This document shows positions 8,285-18,350 of a DNA stretch of 64,000 nt, in pieces (position 1 is the stretch's first letter; every line of letters begins with the position of its first letter). The notes under the pieces are model-generated. The model searched no databases, was not told where the DNA came from, and saw only the letters and a list, made by a program, of their open reading frames with translations. A program made the translations under genes and the position numbers. The DNA lies in assembly GCA_013815685.1 (NCBI GenBank), contig JACDFR010000018.1, positions 1 to 64,000 of the forward strand, in the 5' to 3' direction. Source of the DNA: Ramlibacter sp. (GTDB taxonomy: Bacteria; Pseudomonadota; Gammaproteobacteria; Burkholderiales; Burkholderiaceae_C).

Positions 8285-9183
8285 TTGTAATGCACCCGCT
8301 TGTCCAGCACGAAGAACTGGAACAGGGCCACGCTGGCCAGCACCACCACCAGCACCACCGTGAGGGCCGAGGCATAGGCCGTGTCCCAGAACTTGAAGCC
8401 CACCTCATACAGGTGGTACAGCAGCAAGGTCGATGCGTTGTCCGGGCCGCCTCGCGTCAGCACGAATACATGGTCCACCATGCGAAAGCCGTTGATCACC
8501 GCGTTGACCAGCACGAACACGGTGGTGGGCATCAGCAAGGGCCACTGCACCCGGCGGAAGAAGTACCAGCGCGACGCGCCTTCGATGGCGGCGGCCTCGC
8601 GCAGGCTGGGGTTGAGCGTCTGGAGGGCCGCCAGGTAGAAGATCATGAAGAAGCCGGCTTCCTTCCACACGGCCACCATCGTGATGCAGGCCAGCGCGGT
8701 GCGCTGATCGCCCAGCCAGTTGTGCGAAGGCAAGCCCAATGCGCCGGTGATCTGCTCGAGCAGCCCGTACTGCGGCGTATAGAAGAACAGCCAGATGTTC
8801 GCCACGGCGATCATGGGCAGCACCGTCGGCGTGAAGTAGGCCATCCGCAAAAAGGCGCGGCCGGCGATGCGTTCGTTGACCCACAGCGCCATCACCAGCG
8901 CAAGCCCGATCGACAGCGGAATGGTGGCGCCGGCAAACCACAGGTTGTTGACCACCGCCTTCCAGAACACCGGGTCCTCGTTCATGGCCTGGTAGTTCTC
9001 CAGTCCCACCCACACGCCCGGGCGGCTGCCCTTGGGCGTGGAGTGGAAGCTGTCGATGAAGGTCGCGACCGCCGGCCAGTGCGTGAACGCCACCAGCAGC
9101 ACCAGCGCCGGCAGCAACAGCAGCCAGGCATGGATGGCCCGGTGGCTGCCCAGCCCGGCCGAGGCGCGACCCATCGCGGTCAC
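8281..9183 (-). CDS. ABC transporter permease (UgpA/MalF-like)
   Basis: A 300-residue membrane protein with six predicted segments, starting with a long hydrophobic stretch WLLLLPALVLLVAF. The EAA loop SLREAAAIEGASRWYFFRRVQWP lies near residue 190. The GTG at 9183 and an ATG three codons later are both possible starts; no strong ribosome site separates them. It lies 16 bp after the binding-protein gene and overlaps the next permease. Confidence 0.87.
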   Translation of the reverse strand: MTAMGRASAGLGSHRAIHAWLLLLPALVLLVAFTHWPAVATFIDSFHSTPKGSRPGVWVGLENYQAMNEDPVFWKAVVNNLWFAGATIPLSIGLALVMALWVNERIAGRAFLRMAYFTPTVLPMIAVANIWLFFYTPQYGLLEQITGALGLPSHNWLGDQRTALACITMVAVWKEAGFFMIFYLAALQTLNPSLREAAAIEGASRWYFFRRVQWPLLMPTTVFVLVNAVINGFRMVDHVFVLTRGGPDNASTLLLYHLYEVGFKFWDTAYASALTVVLVVVLASVALFQFFVLDKRVHYK

Positions 9184-9199
9184 TTGGGAATCGCTTGCG

Positions 9200-10501
9200 T
9201 CACTTGTACGAGCGCAGCAGCCGGTCGGCTTCGCGTTGGGCGTCCTGCATGGCCTGCGCGGGGGTCTTGGTGCCGGTCAGCGCGGCTTGCAGGCCGTCGT
9301 TCAGCGCCTTGGTCACGCGCTGGTTGTCGTGCGTCGAGAACTCGGCCACCGAATGCGGCAACTGGTCGCGCGCCACGAGCGCGGCCGGGAAGTCACGCCC
9401 GTACTTGCGCAGCGCATCGGTTCCGTACGACGCCTCGGACACGCCGACGTAGCCGGTTTCCATGCTCCACAGCGCCGCGCGTTCGGGCTGCGTCACCCAC
9501 TTGATGAACTTGAAAGCGGCTTCCTGCTGGGCGGGCGATGCCTTCTTGAAGATATAGAAGTTGCCGCCACCGGTGGGCGAGCCCTTGCGCTTGTTGCCGG
9601 GAATCATGCTCACGCCGAAGTCGAACTTGGCATTGGCCTTGACGTTGGTCAGGTTGCCGGTGGTGGTGAACATGATCGCGGTTTTCTTCTCGAAGAAGTC
9701 CTTGGGCGTCGTGCCCCACTCGACCACGCCGGGCGGATGCGCGCCCGCCTTGCCCAGGTCCACCCAGTACTGCAGTGCCTCGATGACCTTCGGGTCATCG
9801 AACTTCACGGCGTTGCCGGCTTCGTTGGCCAGCACCGCGTCGTTGGTGGTGGTCAGTGTCTGGAACAGCCAGTACGGGAATCCGCTGGAGGGGATCTGCA
9901 CGCCCCACTGCGTGACCTTGCCGCCGGCGTCCTTCTTGGTCAGCTTGGCCGCGGCGTCCTTCAACTCCGCCCAGGTGGTGGGCGGCTTGTTCGGGTCGAG
10001 CCCGGCTTCCTTGAACAATTCCTTGTTGTAGTACATGACGACGGTGGAGCGCTGGAACGGCACGCCCCAGGTCTTGCCGCCGGTCTGGCTGTTCAGCATA
10101 AACGCCTTGTAGAAGCCGTTCAGCCAGGCCTTGTCGTCGGCCGTCTTGATGAAGTTGTCGATGGGGACGATGGCGTCTTCGTCGATCAGCGTGAACATGT
10201 CGGTGGACAGCAGAACCGACGTGACCGGTGGCGTGCCGGACTTGTGGGCGGTCAGCGCCTTGACGATGGTCTCTTGATAAGTGCCGGCATAGATCGGATT
10301 GACCTTGATGCCGGGGTTGGCCTTCATGAACTCGCTGGCAAAGCCGTCGATGTACTTGGTGATCGGGCCGCCCACGGCGACCGGGAAGAAGAAAGAAAAC
10401 TCTACCGGCTGCGCCTGCGCCTGAGCCTGCGCGCTGCCCAAGCCCAGGGCCGCCGTGGCGCAGGCCGCCAGGACCCATCGATTGAAAGTCTTGCGCTGCA
10501 T
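9200..10501 (-). CDS. ABC transporter extracellular solute-binding protein (UgpB-like)
   Basis: A 433-residue periplasmic binding protein. A cleavable signal peptide covers residues 1 to about 26 (ending AQAQA). The mature part starts VEFSFFFPVAVGGPITKYI and has the family-1 binding protein signatures VPFQRSTVVMYYNKELFKEAGLDP and NFYIFKKASPAQQEAAFKFIKW. GGAGA lies 8 nt before the ATG at 10501. The best match is the UgpB (sn-glycerol-3-phosphate) type, but the ligand is not proven by sequence. Confidence 0.87.
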   Translation of the reverse strand: MQRKTFNRWVLAACATAALGLGSAQAQAQAQPVEFSFFFPVAVGGPITKYIDGFASEFMKANPGIKVNPIYAGTYQETIVKALTAHKSGTPPVTSVLLSTDMFTLIDEDAIVPIDNFIKTADDKAWLNGFYKAFMLNSQTGGKTWGVPFQRSTVVMYYNKELFKEAGLDPNKPPTTWAELKDAAAKLTKKDAGGKVTQWGVQIPSSGFPYWLFQTLTTTNDAVLANEAGNAVKFDDPKVIEALQYWVDLGKAGAHPPGVVEWGTTPKDFFEKKTAIMFTTTGNLTNVKANAKFDFGVSMIPGNKRKGSPTGGGNFYIFKKASPAQQEAAFKFIKWVTQPERAALWSMETGYVGVSEASYGTDALRKYGRDFPAALVARDQLPHSVAEFSTHDNQRVTKALNDGLQAALTGTKTPAQAMQDAQREADRLLRSYK

Positions 10502-10533
10502 GTGATGTGTCTCCTTCATTGGTGAATCCGTCG

Positions 10534-11547
10534 TTATTGAAGCCGTTGCCCCTGGGAATCGAAGTGATGCATGGCCGAGGGGTGCCAGTCCAGCAGCACT
10601 TCGCTGCCGGCCGCCAGCACCGCCTGGCCGCCCGTGCGCACCGTGAGCGTTTCGCTGCCTACGCCGCAATGCAGGATGAGGTCGGCGCCCAGATATTCGA
10701 CGCTGCGCACCGTGGCGGGCACTTGCCCACCCAGGTTGACCGACTCTGGCCGCACGCCCAGCCAATGGGCGGCGCGCCCGGCAGGCACCCGGCTGCCGGC
10801 GATGTGCTCGCCGTCCAGCCGCAGCAAATTCATGGAAGGTGTGCCGATGAAGCCGGCGGCAAAAGTCGTGGCGGGCTGCGCGTAAAGTTCGCGCGGCGTC
10901 GCGGCCTGCTCGATGCGGCCGCGATAAAGCAGCACCACCTGGTCGGCCATGCTCATCGCCTCTGCCTGATCGTGCGTGACATAGACGACGGTGAGGCCCA
11001 GCCGCTGTTGCAACTGGCGAAGCTCGGTACGCATCTCTTGGCGCAACTGCGCGTCCAGGTTGGACAACGGCTCATCCATCAGGCAGACCTTGGCCTGCGC
11101 CACCAGCGCACGCGCCAGCGCGACGCGCTGCTGCTGGCCGCCGGAGAGCTGCGAAGGTTTGCGATCGAGCAGTTCCGTCAGGCCCAGCAGCTGCGCCGCA
11201 TCCGCCAGGCGCTTGGCCTTTTCATCGGCCGGCACCTTGCGCACCGACAAGCCAAAGCTGATGTTGTCGGCCACGCTGAGGTGTGGGAACAGCGCGTAAT
11301 TCTGGAACACCATGGCGACGCCGCGCTGGGCTGGCGGCAAGTCTGTCACGTCGCGGCCATCGATCAGCACCCGCCCGCTGCTGGCCGTTTCCAGGCCCGC
11401 GACGATGCGCAAGGTGGTGGACTTGCCGCAACCCGAGGGCCCCAGCAGAACGCAGAAGCTGCCCGCTTCGATCGTCAGGTCGATCCCCTCCAGCGCCGTG
11501 GACCCGGCCCACGACTTCGCTACGCCGACCAGCTCAATGGATGACAT
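10534..11547 (-). CDS. ABC transporter ATP-binding protein (UgpC/MalK-like)
   Basis: A 337-residue ATPase with Walker A GPSGCGKST, Q-loop VFQNYALFPHL, signature LSGGQQQRVALARAL, Walker B CLMDEPLSNLD and H-loop YVTHDQAEAM. The C-terminal TOBE/MalK-type domain follows. It energises the importer encoded downstream; the gene is first in the operon after the SorC regulator gene. Confidence 0.92.
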   Translation of the reverse strand: MSSIELVGVAKSWAGSTALEGIDLTIEAGSFCVLLGPSGCGKSTTLRIVAGLETASSGRVLIDGRDVTDLPPAQRGVAMVFQNYALFPHLSVADNISFGLSVRKVPADEKAKRLADAAQLLGLTELLDRKPSQLSGGQQQRVALARALVAQAKVCLMDEPLSNLDAQLRQEMRTELRQLQQRLGLTVVYVTHDQAEAMSMADQVVLLYRGRIEQAATPRELYAQPATTFAAGFIGTPSMNLLRLDGEHIAGSRVPAGRAAHWLGVRPESVNLGGQVPATVRSVEYLGADLILHCGVGSETLTVRTGGQAVLAAGSEVLLDWHPSAMHHFDSQGQRLQ

Positions 11548-11579
11548 CCGGCCAGTATAGGAGCGGAGTAGCTGCGGAA

Positions 11580-12530
11580 TCAAGCGGCGCGGAACAGGCG
11601 CAGGGCCTCGGCCGCTGTCGCCTCGTCCGAGACCAGGCATGAAACAAGCTTCTTGCGAAGCACCGCGGCAATGATCGGGGCCTTGTTGATGCCACCCGAT
11701 GAGACGATCACCATGGGTATCTTGGCCAGGACCTTGAGCGACGGCGAGATCACGCGCTTGTTCAGGGGATGCGCCACAGGGTCTCCCGATGCATCCAGAA
11801 ACTGCCCCACGATGTCGCCCACCGCGCCGGCGCGCTTCAGGCTGGCGGCGGTCGCGTCCTTGGGCAAGCCATAGCGGATCAGGAAGGACCGATCGCTGAT
11901 GTCGCCCACGCTAAGTAGCGCCACGTCGTTGGCCGCCATTTCATCGAACGACTCTTTGAATACGTCCTGCGACACGAGCGTGTTGCGTGACTTCTCGCTG
12001 CCGGCATAAAGGGGCGCCGCGAGGTAGCTGCACTGCGCTCCCAGCTTGGCGGCCAGCGCGCTGGCGGTCTCGAAAGTATTGATCTCCAGTCCACGGGTGA
12101 GGCCGCCCATGATTGAGTTGACATTGATGTCGGGCCATTTCCCGGGCTTCACGAAGCGGATCGACTCGCGCAGTGTCGCGCCCCAGCCGACACCGATGCC
12201 CCGCACACGGTGCGTTTCGAGATGGCGCGACAGATACTCGCCCGCGGCGCGGCCCAGCAACACGGGCACCAGCGCGGCGTCTTCCGGCGTTGGGACGATC
12301 ACTGCGTCGCCCAGACCACACTCTCGCTTGAGATCGGCTTCGAGCGCAAGGCAAGTGGCCAGGCGCGAATTGATCGTGATTCCAACCAGCCCGCTCGCCC
12401 GCGCCTCGCCCAGCAGGCGATTGACGCGCAGCCGCGTCGTGCCCAATTGCGTGGCCACCGCGTCCTGTGTCAAGCCTTCCATGTAGTACAGCCACGCTGC
12501 CCGCACGGTCGCCTGGTCCTCCTCCTCCAT
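11580..12530 (-). CDS. SorC/DeoR-type sugar-binding transcriptional regulator
   Basis: A 316-residue protein. The N-terminal helix-turn-helix is AWLYYMEGLTQDAVATQLGTTRLRVNRLL-like (about residues 11-39), followed by a sugar/sugar-phosphate-binding domain with GVGWGATL, NSIMGGLTR and a terminal region matching SorC effector domains. GGAGG lies just before the ATG at 12530; ATG at 12554 and TTG at 12566 lack such a site. It heads the ABC operon and is divergent from the dehydrogenase operon, so it probably regulates both. SorC effectors are usually phosphorylated polyols or sugars, fitting a glycerol-phosphate theme. Confidence 0.85.
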   Translation of the reverse strand: MEEEDQATVRAAWLYYMEGLTQDAVATQLGTTRLRVNRLLGEARASGLVGITINSRLATCLALEADLKRECGLGDAVIVPTPEDAALVPVLLGRAAGEYLSRHLETHRVRGIGVGWGATLRESIRFVKPGKWPDINVNSIMGGLTRGLEINTFETASALAAKLGAQCSYLAAPLYAGSEKSRNTLVSQDVFKESFDEMAANDVALLSVGDISDRSFLIRYGLPKDATAASLKRAGAVGDIVGQFLDASGDPVAHPLNKRVISPSLKVLAKIPMVIVSSGGINKAPIIAAVLRKKLVSCLVSDEATAAEALRLFRAA

Positions 12531-12626
12531 CCGCACCTCCGTAGTTGCCCTCATCGTACTAGACAAATGGATCGGAAGCTATACACTTGTTCGCAAAGCC
12601 GGACGCCGGCTTCAAATACCTTACAC

Positions 12627-14015
12627 ATGGCAAGTTCCCCCACAACGCTGCAAGCCGCGGTTCGCGACGCAGCAACCACCCGCGACGTAGCCATCCATCC
12701 CGGTGTGGCGGCGGCGTTGCCTGCTATCGCCGGCCGCTGCGCTCCCGGGGCAAGACTGATGCTGGTCGCCGACGACAGCACCTGGACCGCGGCCGGCGCG
12801 GCCGCGCAGCGCCAGCTGGAAAGCCAGGGCGCCAGCATCGCGCCGCCGCTGGTGCTGGCCGCGAAGCCCCGCTTGAAGCCGCGAGTCGAAGACGCGCAAT
12901 ATATTGCCGACGTGCTGAGATCGAACGATGCGATTCCCGTGGCGGTGGGCGCGGGGGTGGTGAACGACCTCGTCAAATACGCCGCGGCTCTGGCGGGCAA
13001 GCCCTACCTCTGCGTGGCCACTGCGGCTTCGATGGACGGCTACGCGGCTTCGGGTGCTGCGCTGATGCAGGATGGCTTCAAGCGGACCCTCGCCTGCCCG
13101 CCACCGCTGGCCGTGCTGGCGGATCCCGACGTGCTGGCCGCCGCCCCACCGCGCATGACGGGTTGGGGTTACGGCGACCTGGCGGGCAAGGTCGTCGCGG
13201 GCGCCGACTGGGTCCTGGCCGATGCATTGGGTGTGGAAGCGATCAATCGAGAGCCGTTCTCGCTGGTGCAAAACAACCTGCGCGACTGGCTGGCGGCGCC
13301 GCAACGTTTGGCGGCGCAAGACACGGCTGCCATCGCCGGCTTGCTGTCCGGCCTGCTGGTCAGCGGCCTTGCGATGCAGGCGCACGGCAATTCGCGGCCG
13401 GCCAGCGGCAGCGATCATCAATTCTCTCACCTCTGGGAAATGGAAAACCTGCGGGTCAACGGAGACCCCGCGGCGCATGGCGCCTGCGTGGGCATCGGCT
13501 GTGTAGCCATGCTGGCGCTGTACGAATGGTTCCTTGCACAGCCGGCCGGCGCGTGGTTGCAAGTGGCAGCAAAGGACGCCGACGACGGCAAAGCGATTGA
13601 AACCGAAATCGGATCCGCGCTCGGCACCGGCGAAGTAGCGCATGCCGCGCTGCAAGAGATGCAGGCCAAACGCGCCATCGGCAGCCGCAAGGCCCGCATC
13701 GACCGCCTGGCGCAGGTCTGGCCCGCCTTGCGCAGCGAACTTGCCGCGCGCCTTGTGAGTGCCGCGACCATGCAGCAGCAGTTACGCGCGGTTGGCGCCG
13801 CCGCCCATCCCGCCGACCTCGGCATCGAACTCGCAACACTGGCCGCCGACTACCGGCGCGCCCGCCTGATCCGTCGCCGTTACACGCTGCTCGACTTGCT
13901 CGAAGACCTCGGTTGCCTCGACCGCGCCGTCGCCGATCTGTTCACGCCTGCCGGATTCTGGGGCCGGCAATCGGCCGCCGCTTTTGCGGCCGTCCCAGCA
14001 TTCACTCACTCATGA
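12627..14015 (+). CDS. sn-Glycerol-1-phosphate dehydrogenase-like enzyme (AraM/EgsA family)
   Basis: A 462-residue member of the dehydroquinate-synthase-like, metal-dependent dehydrogenase superfamily. Nucleotide-binding VGAGVVNDLVKYAA is near residue 112, ATAASMDGYAASGAAL near 131, and metal-ligand histidines lie in HGNSRPASGSDHQFSH near 252-267. The MDGY pattern is typical of AraM/EgsA glycerol-1-phosphate dehydrogenases, which interconvert G1P and dihydroxyacetone phosphate. It is longer than most family members, with a roughly 60-residue C-terminal extension. First gene of the plus-strand operon; the ribosome site is weak. Confidence 0.75.
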   Translation: MASSPTTLQAAVRDAATTRDVAIHPGVAAALPAIAGRCAPGARLMLVADDSTWTAAGAAAQRQLESQGASIAPPLVLAAKPRLKPRVEDAQYIADVLRSNDAIPVAVGAGVVNDLVKYAAALAGKPYLCVATAASMDGYAASGAALMQDGFKRTLACPPPLAVLADPDVLAAAPPRMTGWGYGDLAGKVVAGADWVLADALGVEAINREPFSLVQNNLRDWLAAPQRLAAQDTAAIAGLLSGLLVSGLAMQAHGNSRPASGSDHQFSHLWEMENLRVNGDPAAHGACVGIGCVAMLALYEWFLAQPAGAWLQVAAKDADDGKAIETEIGSALGTGEVAHAALQEMQAKRAIGSRKARIDRLAQVWPALRSELAARLVSAATMQQQLRAVGAAAHPADLGIELATLAADYRRARLIRRRYTLLDLLEDLGCLDRAVADLFTPAGFWGRQSAAAFAAVPAFTHS

Positions 14016-14038
14016 CACAACCGACCGGAGACACACCC

Positions 14039-15073
14039 ATGAAATTCCTTCGAAACCGGCTGGCCGCGACGGCCATCACCACCGCCGTGATGGCTGCCGC
14101 CACACCGGCCCACGCCGACGGCAAGGTCGTCCTGTACTGTCCAGCCCCCGGCGAGTGGTGCCAGAACATCGCGAACGACTTCCAGAAGGCATCCGGTGTC
14201 ACGGTCGAAGTGCTGCGCAAGAGCGCCGGCGAAGTCCTGGCGCAACTGCGAGCCGAAGCGGCCAAGCCCAAGGCCGACCTGTGGTGGGGCGGCATCAGCG
14301 ATTCGCACTTCGTCGCGGCCGCCGAGGGCCTCACGATTGCCTACGACACCAAGGCCGTGGATCAACTCGCGCCCTGGGCGCAAAACATCTACAAGGCTTC
14401 GGGCAAGCATGCGATCGGCACTTACGGCATCGGGCTGGGCTTTGGCTACAACAACGAACTGCTCGCCAAGAAGAAAATCGCCCCTCCCAAATGCTGGGCC
14501 GACCTGACCAAACCGGAGTTCAAGGGCGAGATCCAGATGCCCAATCCCAATTCGTCCGGCACCGCCTACCAGATGATCGCAGCGCTGGTTCAGATGCGCG
14601 GCGAAAACGAGGCGTTCGACTACCTGAAAAGACTGCACGTCAACATCAACAGCTACACCCGTTCAGGCGTGGCACCGGGCAAGGCGGCCGCGCGCGGTGA
14701 AACAGGCGTCGGCATCAACTACCTGCAGGACATCCTGGTCGAGCAACAAGCGGGCTTTCCGATCAGGACGGTGGCGCCCTGCGAAGGCACCGCGCTGGGC
14801 ATCGACGCCATGTCGATCGTCAAGGGCGCACCGAACCTTGCCAACGCCAAGCTCTTCTACGAATGGCTGATGACCGTTCCCGGCCAGGAAAGCGGCGCTC
14901 GCAGCGGCCTCTTGCACTCGCCCGCGCACTTGAAGGCCAAACAGCCATCCAACGACGCCGAGCTCAGGGCCGCCAAGTACATTGACTACGACTTCAAGAA
15001 GTACGGCGCCGGCGAGGAGCGTCAGCGGCTGCTCAAGCGCTGGGAGACTGAAATCAACAGCCTGCCTCGCTGA
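14039..15073 (+). CDS. ABC transporter substrate-binding protein (ferric/phosphonate type)
   Basis: A 344-residue periplasmic protein with a signal peptide to about residue 26 (TPAHA). It continues VVLYCPAPGEWCQNIANDF and KADLWWGGISDSHFVAA, the pattern of the type-2 periplasmic fold binding proteins used by AfuA/FutA and 2-aminoethylphosphonate importers. GGAG precedes the ATG. The tyrosines needed for iron are not obvious, so an organic anion such as a phosphate ester is at least as likely (inference). Confidence 0.82.
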   Translation: MKFLRNRLAATAITTAVMAAATPAHADGKVVLYCPAPGEWCQNIANDFQKASGVTVEVLRKSAGEVLAQLRAEAAKPKADLWWGGISDSHFVAAAEGLTIAYDTKAVDQLAPWAQNIYKASGKHAIGTYGIGLGFGYNNELLAKKKIAPPKCWADLTKPEFKGEIQMPNPNSSGTAYQMIAALVQMRGENEAFDYLKRLHVNINSYTRSGVAPGKAAARGETGVGINYLQDILVEQQAGFPIRTVAPCEGTALGIDAMSIVKGAPNLANAKLFYEWLMTVPGQESGARSGLLHSPAHLKAKQPSNDAELRAAKYIDYDFKKYGAGEERQRLLKRWETEINSLPR

Positions 15074-15095
15074 TAGCCGGCCGACGCCTGACACG

Positions 15096-17238
15096 ATGAG
15101 AAAGTCCGGTCCCGCCCTGGCGTGGTGGATAGTGGCGGCAATGGGGGCCTGCCTGCTGCCGTGGCACATGCAGGACGGGTCGTGGCTGCGCAGCTTGTCC
15201 GGCGTCGGCGCCGGCGGCCCGGCGGGATCCGCCCTGGCCTTGCTGCTGCACGGCGAGTGGCGGTTTCTCCCGCTCTTTGCGGCGCTCGCGATCGCGGCAG
15301 TCGCCATGCCGCTTCAGCGTCACCGCCGCGCCCGGATTCTGCTGGTGGCGGGCGTGTCAGGTACCGGCGGCATTGTGCTCGCGGCGTTGGCGGGCGAGTC
15401 AGGCGTGGGCGCCGGCGCGGTACTTGCCTTCGCCGGGCTGCTGTTCCTGCTGACCGAAGGGTGCGCGCAGCAAGGCTACTTCGGCGGCGACCGCTTCGTC
15501 GCCGGCGCCGTCGGCCTGCTCGCATCGTGCATTGCCCTCTTCACGGTCTGGCCCGTGGCGACCATGCTGGGGCAAGCCTTCCGCGTGCCGGGCGCGATGA
15601 GCTTCGCCACCGCGCTGGGCGAGCGCATGTTCAGCGCCAAGATATGGAGCCTGAAATGCCTGTACGGCGCGGGCTCGTGCGGCGTTGCCTGGAACAGTCT
15701 GGCTTGCGCTTTGCACAGCGGCTGCCTGCACCGTACTGGGCCTGGCCTTCGCGTTGATCGTCGTGCGCACGGATTTCAAGTACCGCCGGCTGGTGCGGCT
15801 GCTGACGGTGATGCCGATCATCGCGCCATCGTTCGTGCTGGGCATGGGCCTGATCCTGATCTTCGGGCGGTCGGGCCTCGTGAACCAGGCCGCGACTTAC
15901 TTCTTTGATATCAACATGGGCCGCTGGATCTATGGCTTCAACGGTATCTGGCTGGCCCAGGTCTTCAGCTTCACGCCCACGGCATTCCTGATCCTGATCG
16001 GCGTCGCGGAAGGCATATCGCCCACGATGGAAGAAGCGTCTCAAACTCTGCGCGCCTCTGCGATGCGAACCTTTATGAAGGTCACCCTGCCGCTGATGAC
16101 GCCGGGGCTGGCCAACGGCTTTCTCGTCGTTTTCATCGAAAGCCTTGCCGATTTCGGCAACCCGGTGGTGCTGGGCGGCTCGTTCGGCGTTCTGTCGACC
16201 GAGATCTTCTTCGCGGTCGTGGGCGCGCAGGCCGACTTTGGCCGGGCCGCCACGCTGGCGTTGATCCTTCTGTGCTTTGCGCTCGGCGCTTTCGTGGCCC
16301 AGCGCCGCGTGGTGGGGCGGCGGTCTTACACGTCGCTCTCGGGGAAAGGCGACGCGGGCCTGCGGCAACCGCTGCCTGCGGTGGTGCGGCGTACCGCCCT
16401 CGCGGTGGCAATCCCCTTTGCGCTGCTCACCTGCACGCTGTACGCGCTGATCCTGGTCGGCGGCTTCGTCAGGACGTGGGGGCGTGACTGGACATTCACC
16501 TTGTTGCACTTCCAGCGCGCGTTCGGCTTCGAGTGGGGCGCCAACGGGGTCCTGTGGTCCGGCGGCGCCTGGGCCTCGTTTTTCACGACTGTGCAGCTTG
16601 CGGCTGTCGCGGCGCCGTTGACCGCCGTGCTCGGGCTGCTGGCGGCGTGGATTTTCTCGCGCCAGCAGTTCCGCGGCCGCTCCACGCTCGAGTTCGCGCT
16701 CATGCTGACCTTCTGCGTGCCGGGCACGGTCATCGGCGTGGCCTATATCCTCACGTACAACGTACCGCCGCTGGAGATCACGGGCACGGCCATCATCCTG
16801 GTGATCTGCTTCGTCTTCCGGAACCTCCCGGTCGGCGTGCGATCGGGCGCGGCGGCCTTGAGCCAGCTCGACCGCAGCCTGGACGAAGCATCCGCCGTGC
16901 TGCGCGCATCCACCTGGCGCACGCTCACCCGCGTGGTGCTGCCGCTGATCAAACCGGCCATCGTCACGGCGCTGGTCTATTCGTTCGTGCGGGCGATGAC
17001 GACGGTCAGCGCCGTGATCTTCCTGGTCTCCGCGCAGCACGAAATGGCAACCGTGTGGATCATCCAGCGCACCATCAACGGCGAGTACGGCCAGGCCATC
17101 GCCTATTCGACGGTGCTCATCGTGCTCATGGTCGCGGCGATTGGCTTGATCCAGTTGCTGGTGGGCCGCCGGCGCCTCGGCCGCCGCGAGTCGCCAGAGG
17201 CAGGCAGACAACTCAAGTCCATCGAAGGATTCTCATGA
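15096..17238 (+). pseudogene. ABC transporter fused permease, frameshifted near 15699
   Basis: Two frames together encode about 716 residues of a double-domain permease of the Fe3+/phosphonate importer class. The first, from ATG 15096, covers N-terminal membrane segments and runs to GVAWNS near 15698. The second, from about 15700 to the stop at 17238, resumes with WLALCTAAACTVLGLAFA and holds both EAA loops (SPTMEEASQTLRASAMRTF and DRSLDEASAVLRASTWRTL). Intact family members are continuous here. The shift is +1 (one extra or two missing bases). Either a sequencing error or a true lesion; flanking genes are intact. Confidence 0.8.
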
Positions 17239-18308
17239 ACGGGCTGCACGAATCGGACGCGGGCGTCCTCCTCAGGGGGGTGGGCAAGCGCTACGGCGCA
17301 GTGACTGCCGTCAAGCCGCTGGACCTCACCATCCGGCCGGGTAGCCTGGTCACCCTGCTCGGGCCCTCGGGCTGCGGCAAGACGACTTTGCTCCGGATGA
17401 TCGCCGGGCTGGAGCGCGTCAGCGAAGGCCGCGTCTTCATCAACGGCCAGGATGTCACCCCTCTGTCGGCGGGCGAGCGAAACGTGTCGATGGTGTTCCA
17501 GTCGTACGCCCTCTTCCCGCACATGAACGTGCGCGAGAACGTGGCCTACGGTTTGCTCTCGGTCAGCGGCACTGCGAAAGCCGACGCCTATGCCCGCGCA
17601 GAAGAGACTTTGGCCACCGTCGGCCTCGCGGGCTACGGCGACCGGCTGACCTCTGAAATGTCCGGCGGGCAGCAACAGCGGGTTGCCGTCGCGCGCGCGC
17701 TCGTGCTGCGGCCCGACGTGCTGCTGTTCGACGAGCCCCTGTCGAACCTGGACGCGCGGCTGCGACGGTCGATGCGGGACGAGATTCGCAGTTTGCAGAT
17801 GAAGCTGGGCCTCACGGTGGTGTACGTCACCCACGATCAGAGCGAGGCTATCGCCGTATCGGACCAGATCGTCGTGATGCGCAACGCGGAGATCGCCCAG
17901 GTGGGCACGCCGCGCGAACTCTACGAAGCTCCCGGCAACCGCTTCGTAGCCACCTTCATGGGCGAGGCGAGCGAGTTGCGCGGCGAGATGACCGGCCCGC
18001 CGGGCGGACAAGCGTCTGTGCAGCTTCAAGGCCTGTCGCTCACATTGCCGCGGCATGGCCTGGGCAATGGCGTGGTAGGCGTCATGGTGCGCCCCGAGTC
18101 CGTGCTTCTGAGCAGCCCCGGCGAGCCGGGCGCGTTGCAGGGAACCGTCGCGACGGCAACGTACATGGGCTCCCACTGCGAATACACGCTGGACACCGAG
18201 GCGGGGCAACTATTCGCGATCGTTCGCGAAACCGGCACGCTGCGCGCAGCCGGCCAAGCTGTGGGCATCAAGTTCATCGAACACGGCGTTTACGCAGTGG
18301 CGCCGTAG
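17235..18308 (+). CDS. ABC transporter ATP-binding protein (PotA/FbpC-like)
   Basis: A 357-residue ATPase with Walker A GPSGCGKTT, Q-loop VFQSYALFPHMN, signature MSGGQQQRVAVARAL, Walker B LLFDEPLSNLD, H-loop YVTHDQSEAI and a C-terminal TOBE domain. The ATG overlaps the permease stop by four bases, so it is coupled to the frameshifted permease and closes the operon. Confidence 0.92.
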   Translation: MNGLHESDAGVLLRGVGKRYGAVTAVKPLDLTIRPGSLVTLLGPSGCGKTTLLRMIAGLERVSEGRVFINGQDVTPLSAGERNVSMVFQSYALFPHMNVRENVAYGLLSVSGTAKADAYARAEETLATVGLAGYGDRLTSEMSGGQQQRVAVARALVLRPDVLLFDEPLSNLDARLRRSMRDEIRSLQMKLGLTVVYVTHDQSEAIAVSDQIVVMRNAEIAQVGTPRELYEAPGNRFVATFMGEASELRGEMTGPPGGQASVQLQGLSLTLPRHGLGNGVVGVMVRPESVLLSSPGEPGALQGTVATATYMGSHCEYTLDTEAGQLFAIVRETGTLRAAGQAVGIKFIEHGVYAVAP

Positions 18309-18350
18309 GAACGCTGCCCCGGCACTTTTCAACACAACAAGGACACCATC

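Noticed and set aside
12531-12626. Inverted-repeat-like ACAAAT and ACTTGT sequences between sorC and the dehydrogenase gene
   Set aside because: The match is too imperfect to call an operator.
15631-17211. A 526-codon minus-strand frame opposite the permease
   Set aside because: Rich in His, Arg, Gln and Asp with no membrane segments or motifs; the plus strand encodes the permease.
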